A DNA stretch of 64,000 nt from Candidatus Peribacteria bacterium (lineage in GTDB: Bacteria > Patescibacteria > JAEDAM01 > Absconditabacterales > Absconditicoccaceae), in NCBI GenBank assembly GCA_031280545.1, contig JAITGP010000041.1:1-64000 (forward strand), given 5' to 3'. Below are positions 1 through 9,072 of the stretch, piece by piece. Below the pieces are notes generated by a model. It did no database searches, had not been told where the DNA came from, and saw only the letters and a program-made list of their open reading frames with translations. Numbering within the stretch: the stretch's first letter is position 1; each line of letters opens with the position of its first letter. The translations under genes and the position numbers were made by a program.

Positions 1-242
1 TATCTACGGAAACGTAAGGCTCTACGATTGAACGGATTGCCTACAATTCACGAAAAAATAGTAATCACTGACATTTCTATTTTTGGAAAATTACTGACAT
101 TTCTATTTTGCTGGTACAATAAAGTTAACTTTTTTGCTAATTAAATTTTATAAATCAAAAAGAGCTGACGAATGTGTGGTAAGTCAGCTTATGTGGGTAG
201 AACTGTGAAATTTAGTTTATGTGGTGTCTGTTTTCTGTTTAT
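1..242. other. No intact gene; possible mobile-element end
   Basis: I see no complete gene here. The first 60 bases are open in one frame on the plus strand and could be the tail of a protein that starts before the window, but I do not recognise it. A 17-base direct repeat lies at 67-109 and a 7-bp stem hairpin at 163-189. The arrangement, just upstream of a truncated elp3 tail, would fit the terminus of an insertion element, but no transposase is visible. Confidence 0.4.
67..109. repeat. Two tandem 17-bp direct repeats
   Basis: The 17-mer ACTGACATTTCTATTTT occurs at 67-83 and again at 93-109, a period of 26 bases. Repeated copies of a short motif near an end are typical of some insertion-sequence termini (for example IS21-like elements). 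That link is inference; only the repeat itself is seen. Confidence 0.6.
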
Positions 243-247
243 TGTAA

Positions 248-400
248 ATCTGGTCGTCATTGAATAAAGATTTTACTACACGAGAGTTTTTTGTTCAAGT
301 CCTACTGAAATTGTCGGTGATTTCTGGAGTCGGAGTGAGAGAGTATTATGGTAAGTTGGGGTATGAGCTAGTCGGGACGTATATGTGTAAGGAGGTGTAA
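248..400 (+). pseudogene. Remnant of elp3 (tRNA uridine 34 acyltransferase), C-terminal tail only
   Basis: The last part of this open stretch encodes [12 protein letters not shown] followed by [12 protein letters not shown] and a TAA at 398-400. This matches the C-terminal end of the GNAT domain of Elp3, the radical-SAM/acetyltransferase that modifies wobble uridine in tRNA. A TAA at 245-247 closes the frame upstream, and none of the radical SAM or acetyl-CoA binding region is present, so about nine tenths of the gene is missing. The residues before the conserved tail do not look like Elp3. The decayed 5' side borders the direct repeats at 67-109, which suggests truncation by a mobile element. 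The terminator at 399-429 follows directly, as expected for a genuine former gene end. Confidence 0.6.
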
Positions 401-429
401 AAAAATCTGATGTAAAAATCAGATTTTTT
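399..429. terminator. Bidirectional terminator
   Basis: An 11-bp perfect stem (AAAAAATCTGA with its complement) and an 8-base loop lie between the elp3 remnant on plus and the surface protein gene on minus. A and T runs at both sides make it suitable for both strands. Confidence 0.7.
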
Positions 430-446
430 AGGATATTTTTTTAGAT

Positions 447-1304
447 TTAGAACTTGAGACAAGTAAATTGGCAAGCTAAATCATCATCTCCCCTACTGAC
501 AATTGCGACCAATTCTGAAGGTTTTCAATTATATGATGAGCGATTTACCCAACAAGATCGAGAGTCATCAGCATTATCATCAAAGTCGGTTTTTTCTAGA
601 ATTGCACTCATATCTGCATTTCGATCTAACGTCATTGCTCTACTAGAACTTCGTCTTGCTGTGGTTCGACTTTGTATATTTGAATGTGCATTATGAGGTG
701 CTTTATTATCTCAACCTCCGTCCATAATACCAGTAACGAAACAAGTGTCGTAATTATCAGTAGCTACGTTTTGTTTAGATATTCCTACCTTTATTTGTAT
801 GAGTACGTAATCTTTTATTGTGGGCTTATGATTATCTACATATTCTTTGGTAGCGACATGGTTGTTGGCAGTTGGATTGCTAGCAATAACGTTTCCATTT
901 ACTTGTAATTTTGCAGTAGGATTATTGATTCCAATTCCTACATTTCCAGCATTGTAGTAAATATTGCTTCCATTTTTGTCCCAAATTCCTCCTGTATTTG
1001 TGGTAGGGGTTCCATTACCATTATTGTTGATGATGCTTCCACTGATTTGGATTATTTTTTGATTGATGTCTCCCAATTTGCTTTGTACATCTGCGTCCAT
1101 CCCTGCTACATAATCCACTAATGCATCCCAATTTTGTGCAGTGAGCTTTTGGCTATTTGCTCCAGACTTGAGTGATGGGAGCGAGGAAGGATTACTATTT
1201 CGTGCGATAATAGCGACTCCTCCAATGACTATCAAAGAAAGAAATACGATGGCACTCACTACAGGTTTAAAAAGCCAGCTTTGAAAATTGTTTATTTTTT
1301 TCAT
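447..1304 (-). CDS. Membrane-anchored surface protein with tail-fibre-like repeat motif
   Basis: This 285-residue protein has one hydrophobic segment at residues 14-34 after a short basic N terminus, so it is probably anchored in the membrane with the rest outside. Residues about 110-155 contain GNVGIGINNPTAKLQVNG followed by ATKEYVDN, a signature seen in phage tail fibres and in adhesin-like proteins of many bacteria. A TGA at 708-710 is read as glycine and the frame then runs on for 88 residues to a TAA at 447-449. That tail is rich in Ser, Arg and Asp and unlike the front. With a standard code the protein would stop after the Asp-Gly-Gly at residue 197. Function is likely surface attachment, by inference only. 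The gene is followed by the shared terminator at 399-429 and lies 80 bases from galE. Confidence 0.75.
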
Positions 1305-1384
1305 TTTTGTAAGAGGGAGAAATAAAAATCAGTCTTCTCTTTTTCTTTACCATAAGAATTTATCTGACTATATCAAGAGGTTTT

Positions 1385-2455
1385 TTATTCCTCTTTTTCT
1401 GTTTGATTTTGTAAATACGTCCAAGCGTCTTCTACTGCTTGCATGATAGACCTTTTTGCTTCTCGATCAAAGAGCTTTTTGGCTTTTAGAGGATTGGCGA
1501 GAGAAACGGGTGCATCTCCATCTCTTCTTTCCACTACTATATACGGGATTTCTTTTTCTACTACAGTGCTCACGATTCCCATCATTTCTTTGACGGATTT
1601 TCCGTATCCTGTACCAATATTTGCGACTTCAAAGATAGGCTGGATACTGTGAATTTCGCTCGTTTCTTCAAGTAAAGCTCTATCGTGCAAATATTTTGCT
1701 GCTGCAAAGTGGGCTTCTGCGACATCCATTACGTGGATGTAATCTCTGATACAAGTTCCGTCCTCTGTTTCGTAGTTGTCGCCAAAGATATTCAGCTTTT
1801 CTATTTCTCCTCTGGCTACTTTCATCAAGAAGGGGAGGAGGTTGGTCGGGATTCCTTTTGGGTTTTCTCCGATGAGGTGAGAAGAGTGGGCTCCGATAGG
1901 ATTGAAATATCTGAGAGCAATTGCGTTGAATCCTTTGTGTTGCACCATGTCGCGGAGGAGGTATTCGATGATGAGTTTTGTGGTTCCATAGGGGTTAATC
2001 GTTTTAAGACGGTCGTTTTCGCTGAAGGGAGGTAAAAGATTCTCAGCATCATAGACGGTCGCACTTGAGGAAAAGATAATATCTTTTACTTCGAATTTTT
2101 CCATTGCTTTCAAAAGGTTGATAGTTCCATTGATATTGTTTTCGTAATAGAGAAAAGGATCATGGCAACTTTCTCCTACTGCTTTTTTAGCGGCGAAATG
2201 GATCACGAGTCAGATTTCTGGAGCATGTTTTTCTATGATTTTTTCGATTTCTTCGTAATTTCTTAGGTCAGCTTCGTAAAATTTGATTTTTGAGGGACAG
2301 AGTTTTTTAAGGTGGTCAAGGGTGGATTCGTGGGCGTTAGAGAGATTGTCTATTAAGATTAATTCAAATCCTTGTTCAGAAAAAACTGTAGCCGTATGGC
2401 TTCCAATGTATCCGAGTCCTCCTGTGATCAGAATTTTTTTTGTGGTAGGCATCAT
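1385..2455 (-). CDS. galE: UDP-glucose 4-epimerase
   Basis: The 356-residue product interconverts UDP-glucose and UDP-galactose using bound NAD, supplying galactose for envelope glycans. It is a short-chain dehydrogenase/reductase: the NAD-binding GGLGYIGSH motif is near residue 13 and the family signature VIHFAAKKAVGES follows at about residue 84. The catalytic Ser is in FSSSATVY, and the Tyr/Lys pair is in NPYGTTK. A TGA at 2210-2212 is read as glycine within EIGLVIHFAA and joins two halves that a standard code would separate. Two ATGs (2455 and 2452) are possible starts. Length is normal for GalE. The leader is pyrimidine-rich without an obvious Shine-Dalgarno site. Neighbours do not form a sugar operon. 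Confidence 0.95.
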
Positions 2456-2556
2456 CAAGCTTAAAGATAAAACCTTAAAGCTGTGTACTAAGGTCGGGAT
2501 AGTATATGTATTTGTGGAGAAAAATCAAATCTAATCTATTCACGGTCGGATTTGCT

Positions 2557-3999
2557 TTATCCTAACTGTTTTTTTAGCTCTTCTTGTGCGATTTGAGGAT
2601 TTACTTTCCCTCCTGTTTTTTTCATTACTTGTCCGACGAAGAAGCCGATCGTGGTTTCTTTCCCGCCTTTGTACTGTGCTACGATTGCAGGGCTGGTGTC
2701 GAGGACTTCTTTTACGATCGTTGCGAGTTCGTTATCGTCTATTGTGGGAGTGTCGAATCCTTTTTCTTTTACTATTTCTGTTATGGATTTCTTTGTGAGT
2801 AGGAGTTCATCGAAAACGATTTTCAACTGGTTATCAAGCAGTTTTTTCTCCTGTTCTACTTTCAAAAAGTCTTCAAAAGGCTGAGCAAAATCTGAGAGAA
2901 ACGCTTCGATAGATATTCAACTTTTTAATACCGGTCAGGAAATCCATTTCGCAATCGTTTTTGGGTCAAAGCCTTTTTCCACTTCCGCAAAAAAGAAGTC
3001 AAAAAGGGATTTATCTTGCAAGAGGGCATTGATATATTCTTTATGAAATCCGAATTTTTCCTTGCATGTCTTGATATAATGGTAAGGAATATATAATAAT
3101 TCTCTGGAATTTTCTGTTTTTAAATTCTCTGAAATTCTCAGTACAGGCATATCAGGTTCAGGAAAATAACGATAATCCTCAGCGGATTCTTTGCTTCTCA
3201 TCGCAAACGAACTTCCTTTCGTATCTTCCCATCTTCTGCTTTCCTGCAAGACTTTTTCTCAGCTTTCTAAAAGCTTTTTTTGTCTCTGATATTCTCCCTC
3301 CACAGCTCTTTTCATCGCTCCAAAGGTATTGATATTCTTCATCTCAACTTTCGTCCCCAACGGATCGCTCGCGTTTCTTCTGATGGAAATATTCACATCC
3401 ACTCTCATCTGCCCTTTCTCTAAATCGGCGTCTCCTAATCCGTTCCATCTTGCGATTCTCTGGATTTCTTTAGTATATTCCACGGCTTCTTCGGCGGAAG
3501 TGAAATCGGGATCGGTGACAATTTCCAAGAGGGGAGTTCCCGCACGGTTGAAATCAAGCAGACTTTTCCCTTCCTTCCCTGTTCCCTCGTGGATCATCTT
3601 CGCAGTGTCACATTCCAAGTGGGCTTCGTGGATTTTCACGGTTCTCTCTTCCTCATAATTATTTACAAAATAATGCACTTCTCCGTCCTTGATAATCGGG
3701 TGATAAAACTGCGTAATCTGAAATCCCATCGGCAAATCAGGATAGAAATAGTTTTTCCTATCAAAAGAGCTAAGAGGCTGAATATTGGCATTGATAGCGT
3801 GTCCAAAAAGGATTGCCTTATCTACGACTTCCTGACTGAGAAGCGGAAGTGCTCCAGGTTGTCAGGTGCAGACGGGACAGATGTTGGTGTTGGGCGGAGT
3901 GTTGAAGTCCTGCTCGTTTTTACAGCGACAGAAGATTTTAGTCTGGCTGTTGAGCTTGAGGTGGATTTCAAGTCCGATAGTGATGAGGTAGTCGGTCAT
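2557..3999 (-). CDS. gatB: Asp-tRNA(Asn)/Glu-tRNA(Gln) amidotransferase subunit B
   Basis: GatB binds the misacylated tRNA in the GatCAB complex that makes Gln-tRNA(Gln) and Asn-tRNA(Asn) by transamidation. The 480-residue frame begins [13 protein letters not shown] and contains [29 protein letters not shown] and VDVNISIRR, all typical of GatB. The YqeY-like tail domain runs from about residue 375 to the end. Several in-frame TGA codons are needed as glycine, for example in the CPVCTG stretch, after LLES (3256-3258) and twice near 2911-2934. The start at 3999 matches other GatB proteins exactly. gatA and gatC are not in the window. A near copy of the first 45 coding bases is found at 6870-6914. 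Confidence 0.95.
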
Positions 4000-4031
4000 T
4001 TTAGATTGAAAAAGTTAAAAGCTAAAAATGG

Positions 4032-4706
4032 TTAGTCTTTGAAACAGCGAACCGCACGACCAGCATCATTATAAGTATAACTTTGAGGATATACAGATCA
4101 TGGATCAACATGCAGGGCATATGCGTAAATTTCAGAGTTTGCTGGACTAGATGACCAATATGTTCCTATGGATCCTTGAGTATCCATAAATTCCTGAATA
4201 CTAAATCCAAAATAATAATTCTTTTCCCCACCCAAAGATAATTTTAGATCATTTTGAAAATCTTCTAGTTTTATGATTCCGTTATTCATATCTCGCCAAT
4301 AACTATCTTTGTTAATAAAATCACTTCACTTAGAAATAAGGTAATCATCAAGTAAGTCCTGCCATTCTTCTTTACTTGGTAAATGATAACCCGTTGGACA
4401 TACCTCTTGAGCCTCTTTCCAAGTGTAATAATTCCCATATGATTTTTCTCCTGTTCCTACTTCATCTGCTCCAACATTACAAGGTTGTATTGTGTATTTC
4501 CCAATGTTGATATCTGGACTATCACATCAAAGAGAACTAGAGGCCATTGTTTCTTGCTGTAATTTTTCTCCTGTCTGTATTTCCATTTCTTGAACTGGTG
4601 GCTGTGAAACATCCTCCTTCGTAAAAGGACACTTCGTCCATATCAGAAAAGCTCCTACTCCAAGTACAATGATAGCACAAATGGTAATCAGAATTTTTTT
4701 CTTCAT
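4032..4706 (-). CDS. FISUMP-domain protein (Fibrobacter succinogenes major paralogous domain)
   Basis: This 224-residue protein has an N-terminal hydrophobic segment (MKKKILITICAIIVLGVGA), a short Pro/Gln/Glu linker, and a C-terminal domain. The domain has the FISUMP pattern: GYHLPSKEEWQDL near residue 115, GTYWSSS near residue 180 and a terminal AVRCF. The fold belongs with C-type-lectin-like or FGE-like surface domains. It is probably exported and membrane-anchored. At least one TGA (in HVDPGS, about 4096) is read as glycine. It resembles the DGR target at 7200-8357 in overall domain type but has no copy of the template repeat, so I see no sign that it is diversified. The stop lies 33 bases before gatB. 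Confidence 0.8.
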
Positions 4707-4738
4707 GAGTTGATAGGATAGAAGGGTAAAAGGAATGG

Positions 4739-5782
4739 TTATTCTAAATTATCTTCAATATCTAAATGCTGATCTAAGTATTGTTTTAGTTCAGCTTTAT
4801 TTGGAAGATAGAGTTTGTACTCTTTGGTGAAGATTTGCTGATTGTCTGGTAAAGTATACTGTAAAACTATATCATCTTTAACTTTACACAAGATTAATCC
4901 GATTGTCTTATTCTCTTCTAGGGATTTATACTCTTTATCATATCGATTTACATACATTTGCATTTGTCCAATGTCTTTGTAGGTGATTTTTCCTATTTTC
5001 AAATCAACCAAAATGAAGCATTTGAGAAAACGATGATAAAAGACTAAATCTACATAAAAATGTTCTTCTCCTGCGGTAAATCTCTTCTGCCTACCCACAA
5101 ATGTAAACCCTTTTCCCAGTTCTAATAAAAAATCTTCCAAATTATCAATAATTGCCTGTTCTAACTCATTTTCTGTATATTTATGGTCTTCTTTTAATCC
5201 TAAAAACTCCAAAACATAAGGGTCTTTTATTGCTCCATCTGGAGTTGTGATAAGTTGCCCCTCTTGAGCCAGTTTCATTACGCCATCTTTATCCTTGCTC
5301 AAAGCTAATCTTTCATATAAAGCACTATTAAACTGTCTTTTCAGCTCTCTCAAAGATCGCTGTTCAGCGTTAGCTTCTAATAGATAAAAGTTTCTTTCAT
5401 CACTATCTTTTACTTGGCTAAGAAAAACGAAATGCGATCGACTGAGAGATTTTTGAGACACTGTCTCAAAATTTGGAAAAGTTAGGTACACATTCCTCAT
5501 AAAATTTAAACTGAAATATGAAAACCCTTTTCAGAATTGCTCAGTCAGCTTATCTGAAATATGCTGTAAAAGCCCAGTTCCATATTCGGCTCTTTCTTCT
5601 CCCTTCTGTTCGTATTCTACTATGTGTCTTCCGATGCTTCGATACATTTCCGTCATTGAAGAATTTACCTGTTTGATAAAATTCTGCTTTGATTGCTGGA
5701 TAATCTGAGAAATCTGTTCAATGAGCGTTGAATAGTGAGCAGGAGTTCAGGAGGTAGTTGAGGGATTAGAGTTTATAGTCAT
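4739..5782 (-). CDS. YhcG/DUF1016 family PD-(D/E)XK nuclease, copy 1
   Basis: The 347-residue protein has the two domains of the YhcG family. The DUF1016 N-terminal helical domain covers residues 1-150 (including MYRSIGRHIVEYEQKGEERA), and the PD-(D/E)XK nuclease-like domain covers about 190-330. Candidate catalytic residues lie in FYVDLVFYHR and LVDLKIGK, and the family word GFTFVGRQKR precedes them. TGA codons near 5523 (EQFGKGF) and 5746 (TTSGTPA) are read as glycine, and without them the N-terminal domain is lost. The family is usually found on mobile or defence-associated DNA. Its substrate is not known to me. A paralogue follows directly upstream at 5816-6841. Confidence 0.85.
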
Positions 5783-5815
5783 ATTGGTGGTATGGGATTG
5801 TAAAAGGCTGAATTA

Positions 5816-6841
5816 TTATTCTGGTAAGGCTTCAAATCCTGCTAATCTTTTGATGATTTCACTTTCACTGGGTAAGTATTTCGCATATTCAGTTGGTAAT
5901 TCGTGATAACTATTGTAAGTTGCCACTCCCATTGGGTCTTTGGCTTGTTCTAACATATATTCTACCTCTGTTCTATTTTTGTCTCTACAAATTACTACTC
6001 AGATTGTGGGATTGTGCTGTTCCAATTTTACTTGCTTATTCACTAATTGCATATACATTTGCACTTGTCCAATATCTTTAGGGCTAAATTCTCTAGCTTT
6101 GAGTTCAAAAACAACATAACAATTCAGCTTGAAATTGAAGAATAACAAATCAATAAAATACTCCTTTTCATCAAGGGTCAGCCTATATTGCCTTCCTACA
6201 AAAGCGAAACTTCCATCCATATCTTGTAAAAACTTAACCATATTGGTAATAATGCTGTTTTCGAGTTCCTTTTCAGAAAGTGGCAAGTCGGGAGTAAGGA
6301 GTTCAATATTGTAATCATCCAAAAACTCTCGTGCAACCTGTGCTTTCAATGCTGTGGGAACCGTGGCTTCAAAATTATTCTGAGCGAGTAAATGTTTCTC
6401 AAAATACTGATGTTCTAATTTTTCCAGTAAGTCCAATTTCGACCAGCCTTGTTCTTTTGTTTTTCTGAGATAGAATTCAATCTGTTTTTCATTTTTGCAT
6501 TTCTCCAAAATCAGACAATTTTGCACCCATCCAATTTCTGCAACCAGTGGTTGCAGTTTTATATGTTCTGCATAAAATTCATAAAAATGCTTCATATATC
6601 TGATATTCCTCGTAGAAAAACCACGAATACCGGGGCATTCAGTCTGTAAATCTTTTGAAAGCTGCTCTACAACGGAATTCCCCCATTCTGCATTTTGAAT
6701 TTTTTCGCTTACAGACTTCCCAATTTCTCGATACAATAAAACGGTTTGCTTACTTACTGCTTTAAGCATTTCATATCTCGCTGACTGGATTTTGGTGAGA
6801 ATATCTTGGAGAAAGGTTTGGTAATTGATGAGATGGGACAT
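5816..6841 (-). CDS. YhcG/DUF1016 family PD-(D/E)XK nuclease, copy 2
   Basis: This 341-residue paralogue of the neighbouring gene has the N-terminal DUF1016 domain (residues 1-165, with LLYREIGKSVSEKI and STRNIRYMKHFYEFY) and the nuclease domain (about 200-310, with FAFVGRQYRL, YFIDLLFFN and VVFELKAREF). The TGA at 5999-6001 is read as glycine in NPTIGVVICRDKN and restores the usual C-terminal section that ends at a TAA (5816-5818). The two copies differ substantially, so they are not a recent duplication. They are 33 bases apart and on the same strand, probably one transcript. The position between gatB and a gatB 5' remnant suggests that this block was inserted. Confidence 0.87.
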
Positions 6842-6869
6842 TAGGATTGTACTAGTAAAGATTAAAGGT

Positions 6870-6914
6870 ATTGAGTTTGGGGTGGATTTCGAGTCCGATG
6901 GTGATGAGGTAGTC
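6870..6914 (-). pseudogene. Remnant copy of the gatB 5' end
   Basis: On the minus strand this stretch encodes [15 protein letters not shown], which equals the N terminus of GatB ([15 protein letters not shown]) with one change. At DNA level about 40 of 45 positions agree with 3953-3997. There is no ATG at the corresponding place and the similarity ends abruptly on both sides, so it is a fragment and not a gene. It lies 2.9 kb from the real gatB start, on the far side of the FISUMP and YhcG genes. The rest of the gap to 7199 holds nothing else I can support. Confidence 0.8.
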
Positions 6915-7199
6915 CCTTCGTTCGCTAACTATCAGAAGGAAAAAACTGACTAAAAAATACGATTTCCCCTTAAAAATGCAACGGGAAGAAAAAATTAAAA
7001 AAATTAGAGAAAAAGGACGGAAAGAGTAAGAAACTCTGAATAACTCGTAAGAGATCTCTTTCGTCACATTCTGAGCGACTTGGTTGCCTGTCCTCAATAG
7101 AGGAAGTGAATGCATGTAGAAAAAGTGATAAAATATTTGCAATTTTCGATAAAAATACATATACTTAATAAAAGTTTTTAACTTCTTATAAATGAACTG

Positions 7200-8357
7200 A
7201 TGAAAAAATGGATGATTACGCTTGGGGTAGTAGTGGTTTTGGCAGGATGTATCGCTTTGTATGCCAAAGATACCTCAGGAAAAAGAGATGCACTTTTGGT
7301 GGCTGCTTGTAATGCTGCGACTGCTGGAGAGCTGAGATATGGTTCTGGCTGTGCAGAGTATTGTGACGGTACTAATTGGATCCCAAAATTTGGGTGTTCT
7401 GCTACGACTCAGACTGTAGCTTGTAGTAGTAAACCTGATAATGCCGTCTATAATGGATCTGGGCTTGTCACTTCTACCCGAAATGGGACGGAATGGACTC
7501 CTTCTTTGGTTGCGAGTTATAGTGCGACGAGTTCAGGTAATACTTGTACTTTTCATTGTGATACTGACGCTATTTATGATTCTTTGCTTAATCTCTGTAG
7601 AGTGGAGAGAGCAGACTGTGAAACGACTCCATTGGGTGGGGCGATAGGTGCGGCTTTGGCAGCTAGTGGATATGTGATTGCAGGCTGTAATGTTGGAGCA
7701 TTGACGGGATGGAATCCATCAACTATGACTCCGACTATTGTTAATACTACTACTTCTGCTACGTATGGATACCATTTTCAATGGGGAAATAATTTCGGAT
7801 TTGATGCGAGACCGGGGGCAAGTGTGGTTTTGTCTAATATGGATGAGTATGTAGATACTCTTAATTATGGACCACTTAGTGGAGGATATTATAGTAGAGA
7901 TATCTTTGTAAGAGTGACGGATGGAGCAAATAGAAATGATCGATCTTTGGATCAAAATGATGGACTTTGGGGAAATGCTGGATCTGAATTGGAACGCCAA
8001 TGACCGTGTGCTACAGGATGGCATCTTCCTACCCATACCGAGTGGATTGGACTCTTTACTACCTATGCACGTATAAAAGGGAATACTACCTATAATGGAA
8101 CTAACGCTACTTGGCAGTCTGGTATGAATATGATAGACACGGTGAATGACTTATTGATACCCTTAGCCGGTAACCGTAATCGTACGTCTGGTGGTCTGTT
8201 CAGTCAGGGAGCCTACGCCCTCTACTGGGCATCTACACCTAATGGTACTAATGCCTACTACCTGTACTTCTATTCGACCAATCTCCACCCGCAGCCCAGC
8301 AACAATCGTGCGATCGGCTTCTCGGTTCGTTGTTTCCAGAACTCTCTAACCCCGTAG
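7200..8357 (+). CDS. DGR target: diversified surface lipoprotein with FISUMP/C-type-lectin-like C terminus
   Basis: The 385-residue protein starts with MKKWMITLGVVVVLAGC, a signal peptide with an LAGC lipobox, so it is probably a lipoprotein on the cell surface. A Cys-rich middle region (residues 37-150) and a Gly/Asn/Thr-rich section lead to a FISUMP-type domain that begins near GWHLPTHTEWIGL (residue 272). The TGA at 8001-8003 is read as glycine and is required to reach this domain. The last 60 residues are the variable repeat: 8161-8346 is a copy of the template repeat at 11833-12018 with changes only at template adenines. It ends in FSVRCFQ plus a TAG at 8355-8357. In known DGRs such C-terminal C-type-lectin folds present variable residues on a ligand-binding face. 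The ligand here is unknown. Confidence 0.9.
8161..8346 (+). repeat. DGR variable repeat (VR)
   Basis: Aligned without gaps to TR 11833-12018 (offset 3672). Sixteen substitutions are found at 8199, 8200, 8203, 8214, 8220, 8221, 8246, 8259, 8265, 8271, 8286, 8295, 8296, 8299, 8314 and 8327. In all sixteen the TR base is A (ten to T, four to C, two to G). Eleven residues change, all at template Asn codons, and two changes are silent. The only non-adenine difference is TR C to VR A at 8340, in the 3' invariant end that should act as the initiation-of-homing region. Confidence 0.97.
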
Positions 8358-8393
8358 GGGTTCCCCCCCTGAGGGGGTTGGGGGGTCAGAGAG
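8342..8393. promoter_or_regulatory. Nested hairpins just downstream of VR
   Basis: Directly after VR come AACCCC-GTA-GGGGTT (8348-8362) and CCCCC-TGA-GGGGG (8365-8377), enclosed by an imperfect outer stem that pairs 8342-8353 with 8382-8393 (11 of 12). In the Bordetella phage DGR a hairpin or cruciform downstream of the homing site is needed for efficient target recognition. The same role here is inference. The hairpins resemble the REP-like elements nearby, so they may instead be one more such repeat. Confidence 0.65.
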
Positions 8394-8454
8394 GAAAAGT
8401 CCTTTGAAGGGTGATGTTGGTCGAAGGATAAAGTTCGTAGTTTTTGAGCCAATC

Positions 8455-8483
8455 CCCTCTCGGAGTAGAGGGCGATTTTTTTT
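8455..8483 (+). terminator. Terminator of the DGR target gene
   Basis: CCCTCT pairs with AGAGGG (8455-8460 and 8467-8472) and an eight-T run follows a few bases later. It lies 98 bases after the stop codon. Confidence 0.6.
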
Positions 8484-8502
8484 GTTTGGGTTTTTGTTGT
8501 TC

Positions 8503-8803
8503 GGACCCCGCAGTACTGCGGGATCCCCACGTGGTATGTTGGATTGTGTGTTGGATTGTGTGTTGGATTGTGTGTTGGGTGGGTATTGGATGGTATGGTA
8601 ATATTTGTGTGTGGACGCCCTGATGGGGCGTCCGAATGTGGATTCAAAATGATGGATTGTGTTGTGTGGTTATTTTGTTGTTCGGACGTGCCAACAGCAC
8701 GTCCCTACGTGGTATGTTGGATTGTATGGTGTGTGATGTGGTGTTGGATGTGGTATTGGATGGTATGGTAATATTTGTGTGGGGACGCCCTGATGGGGCG
8801 TCC
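8503..8803. repeat. REP-like hairpin array, part 1
   Basis: Several palindromic units alternate with GT-rich spacers. CCCGCAGTACTGCGGG lies at 8507-8522, GGACGCCC/GGGCGTCC stems at 8613-8633 and 8783-8803, and GGACGTGC/GCACGTCC at 8684-8704. The 12-mer TTGGATTGTGTG is repeated three times at 8539-8574. Spacers share words such as TGGTATGGTAATATTTGTGT. The layout resembles bacterial REP/BIME arrays, and a RAYT transposase lies at 10201-10881. No coding gene is supported in 8358-9072. Confidence 0.85.
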
Positions 8804-8895
8804 GAATGTGAATCCAAAATGGTGGTTTGTGTTGTGTGACTCCTATGGGGTCTTGAATATTGTATCTGAAAGTCCCAGAAGGACTATATTTGTAG

Positions 8896-9048
8896 GTCGG
8901 GGATTTATCCCCGACAATAAGAAAAAGTCGAAAAAGTATTGCAATTGTAAAAAAAATGAGTATACTGTATATGAACAAGGAGATAGTGGGTGGTATGTTC
9001 TACGGGATATACACATGTCCTATCCGTAGCCCCACACTCGTTGTGGGG
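8896..9048. repeat. Further isolated hairpins
   Basis: Three more perfect stems occur: GTCGGGG/CCCCGAC at 8896-8915, a stem around ACGGATA-type halves at 9002-9027, and CCCCACA/TGTGGGG at 9030-9048 followed by a T-rich run. The last could stop transcription from upstream before the NYN gene. Confidence 0.6.
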
Positions 9049-9072
9049 TGTTTGTTTTTACTCTGTTTTGTG

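Noticed and set aside
454..908. Plus-strand frames
   Set aside because: They are the complement of the minus-strand surface protein gene, which continues through a TGA to 447.
4032..4706. Second DGR target
   Set aside because: It has a FISUMP domain but no stretch similar to the template repeat.
6852..7160. A 102-codon gene on minus
   Set aside because: Only 15 codons resemble a protein (GatB) and these have no start; the rest is AT-rich chance sequence.
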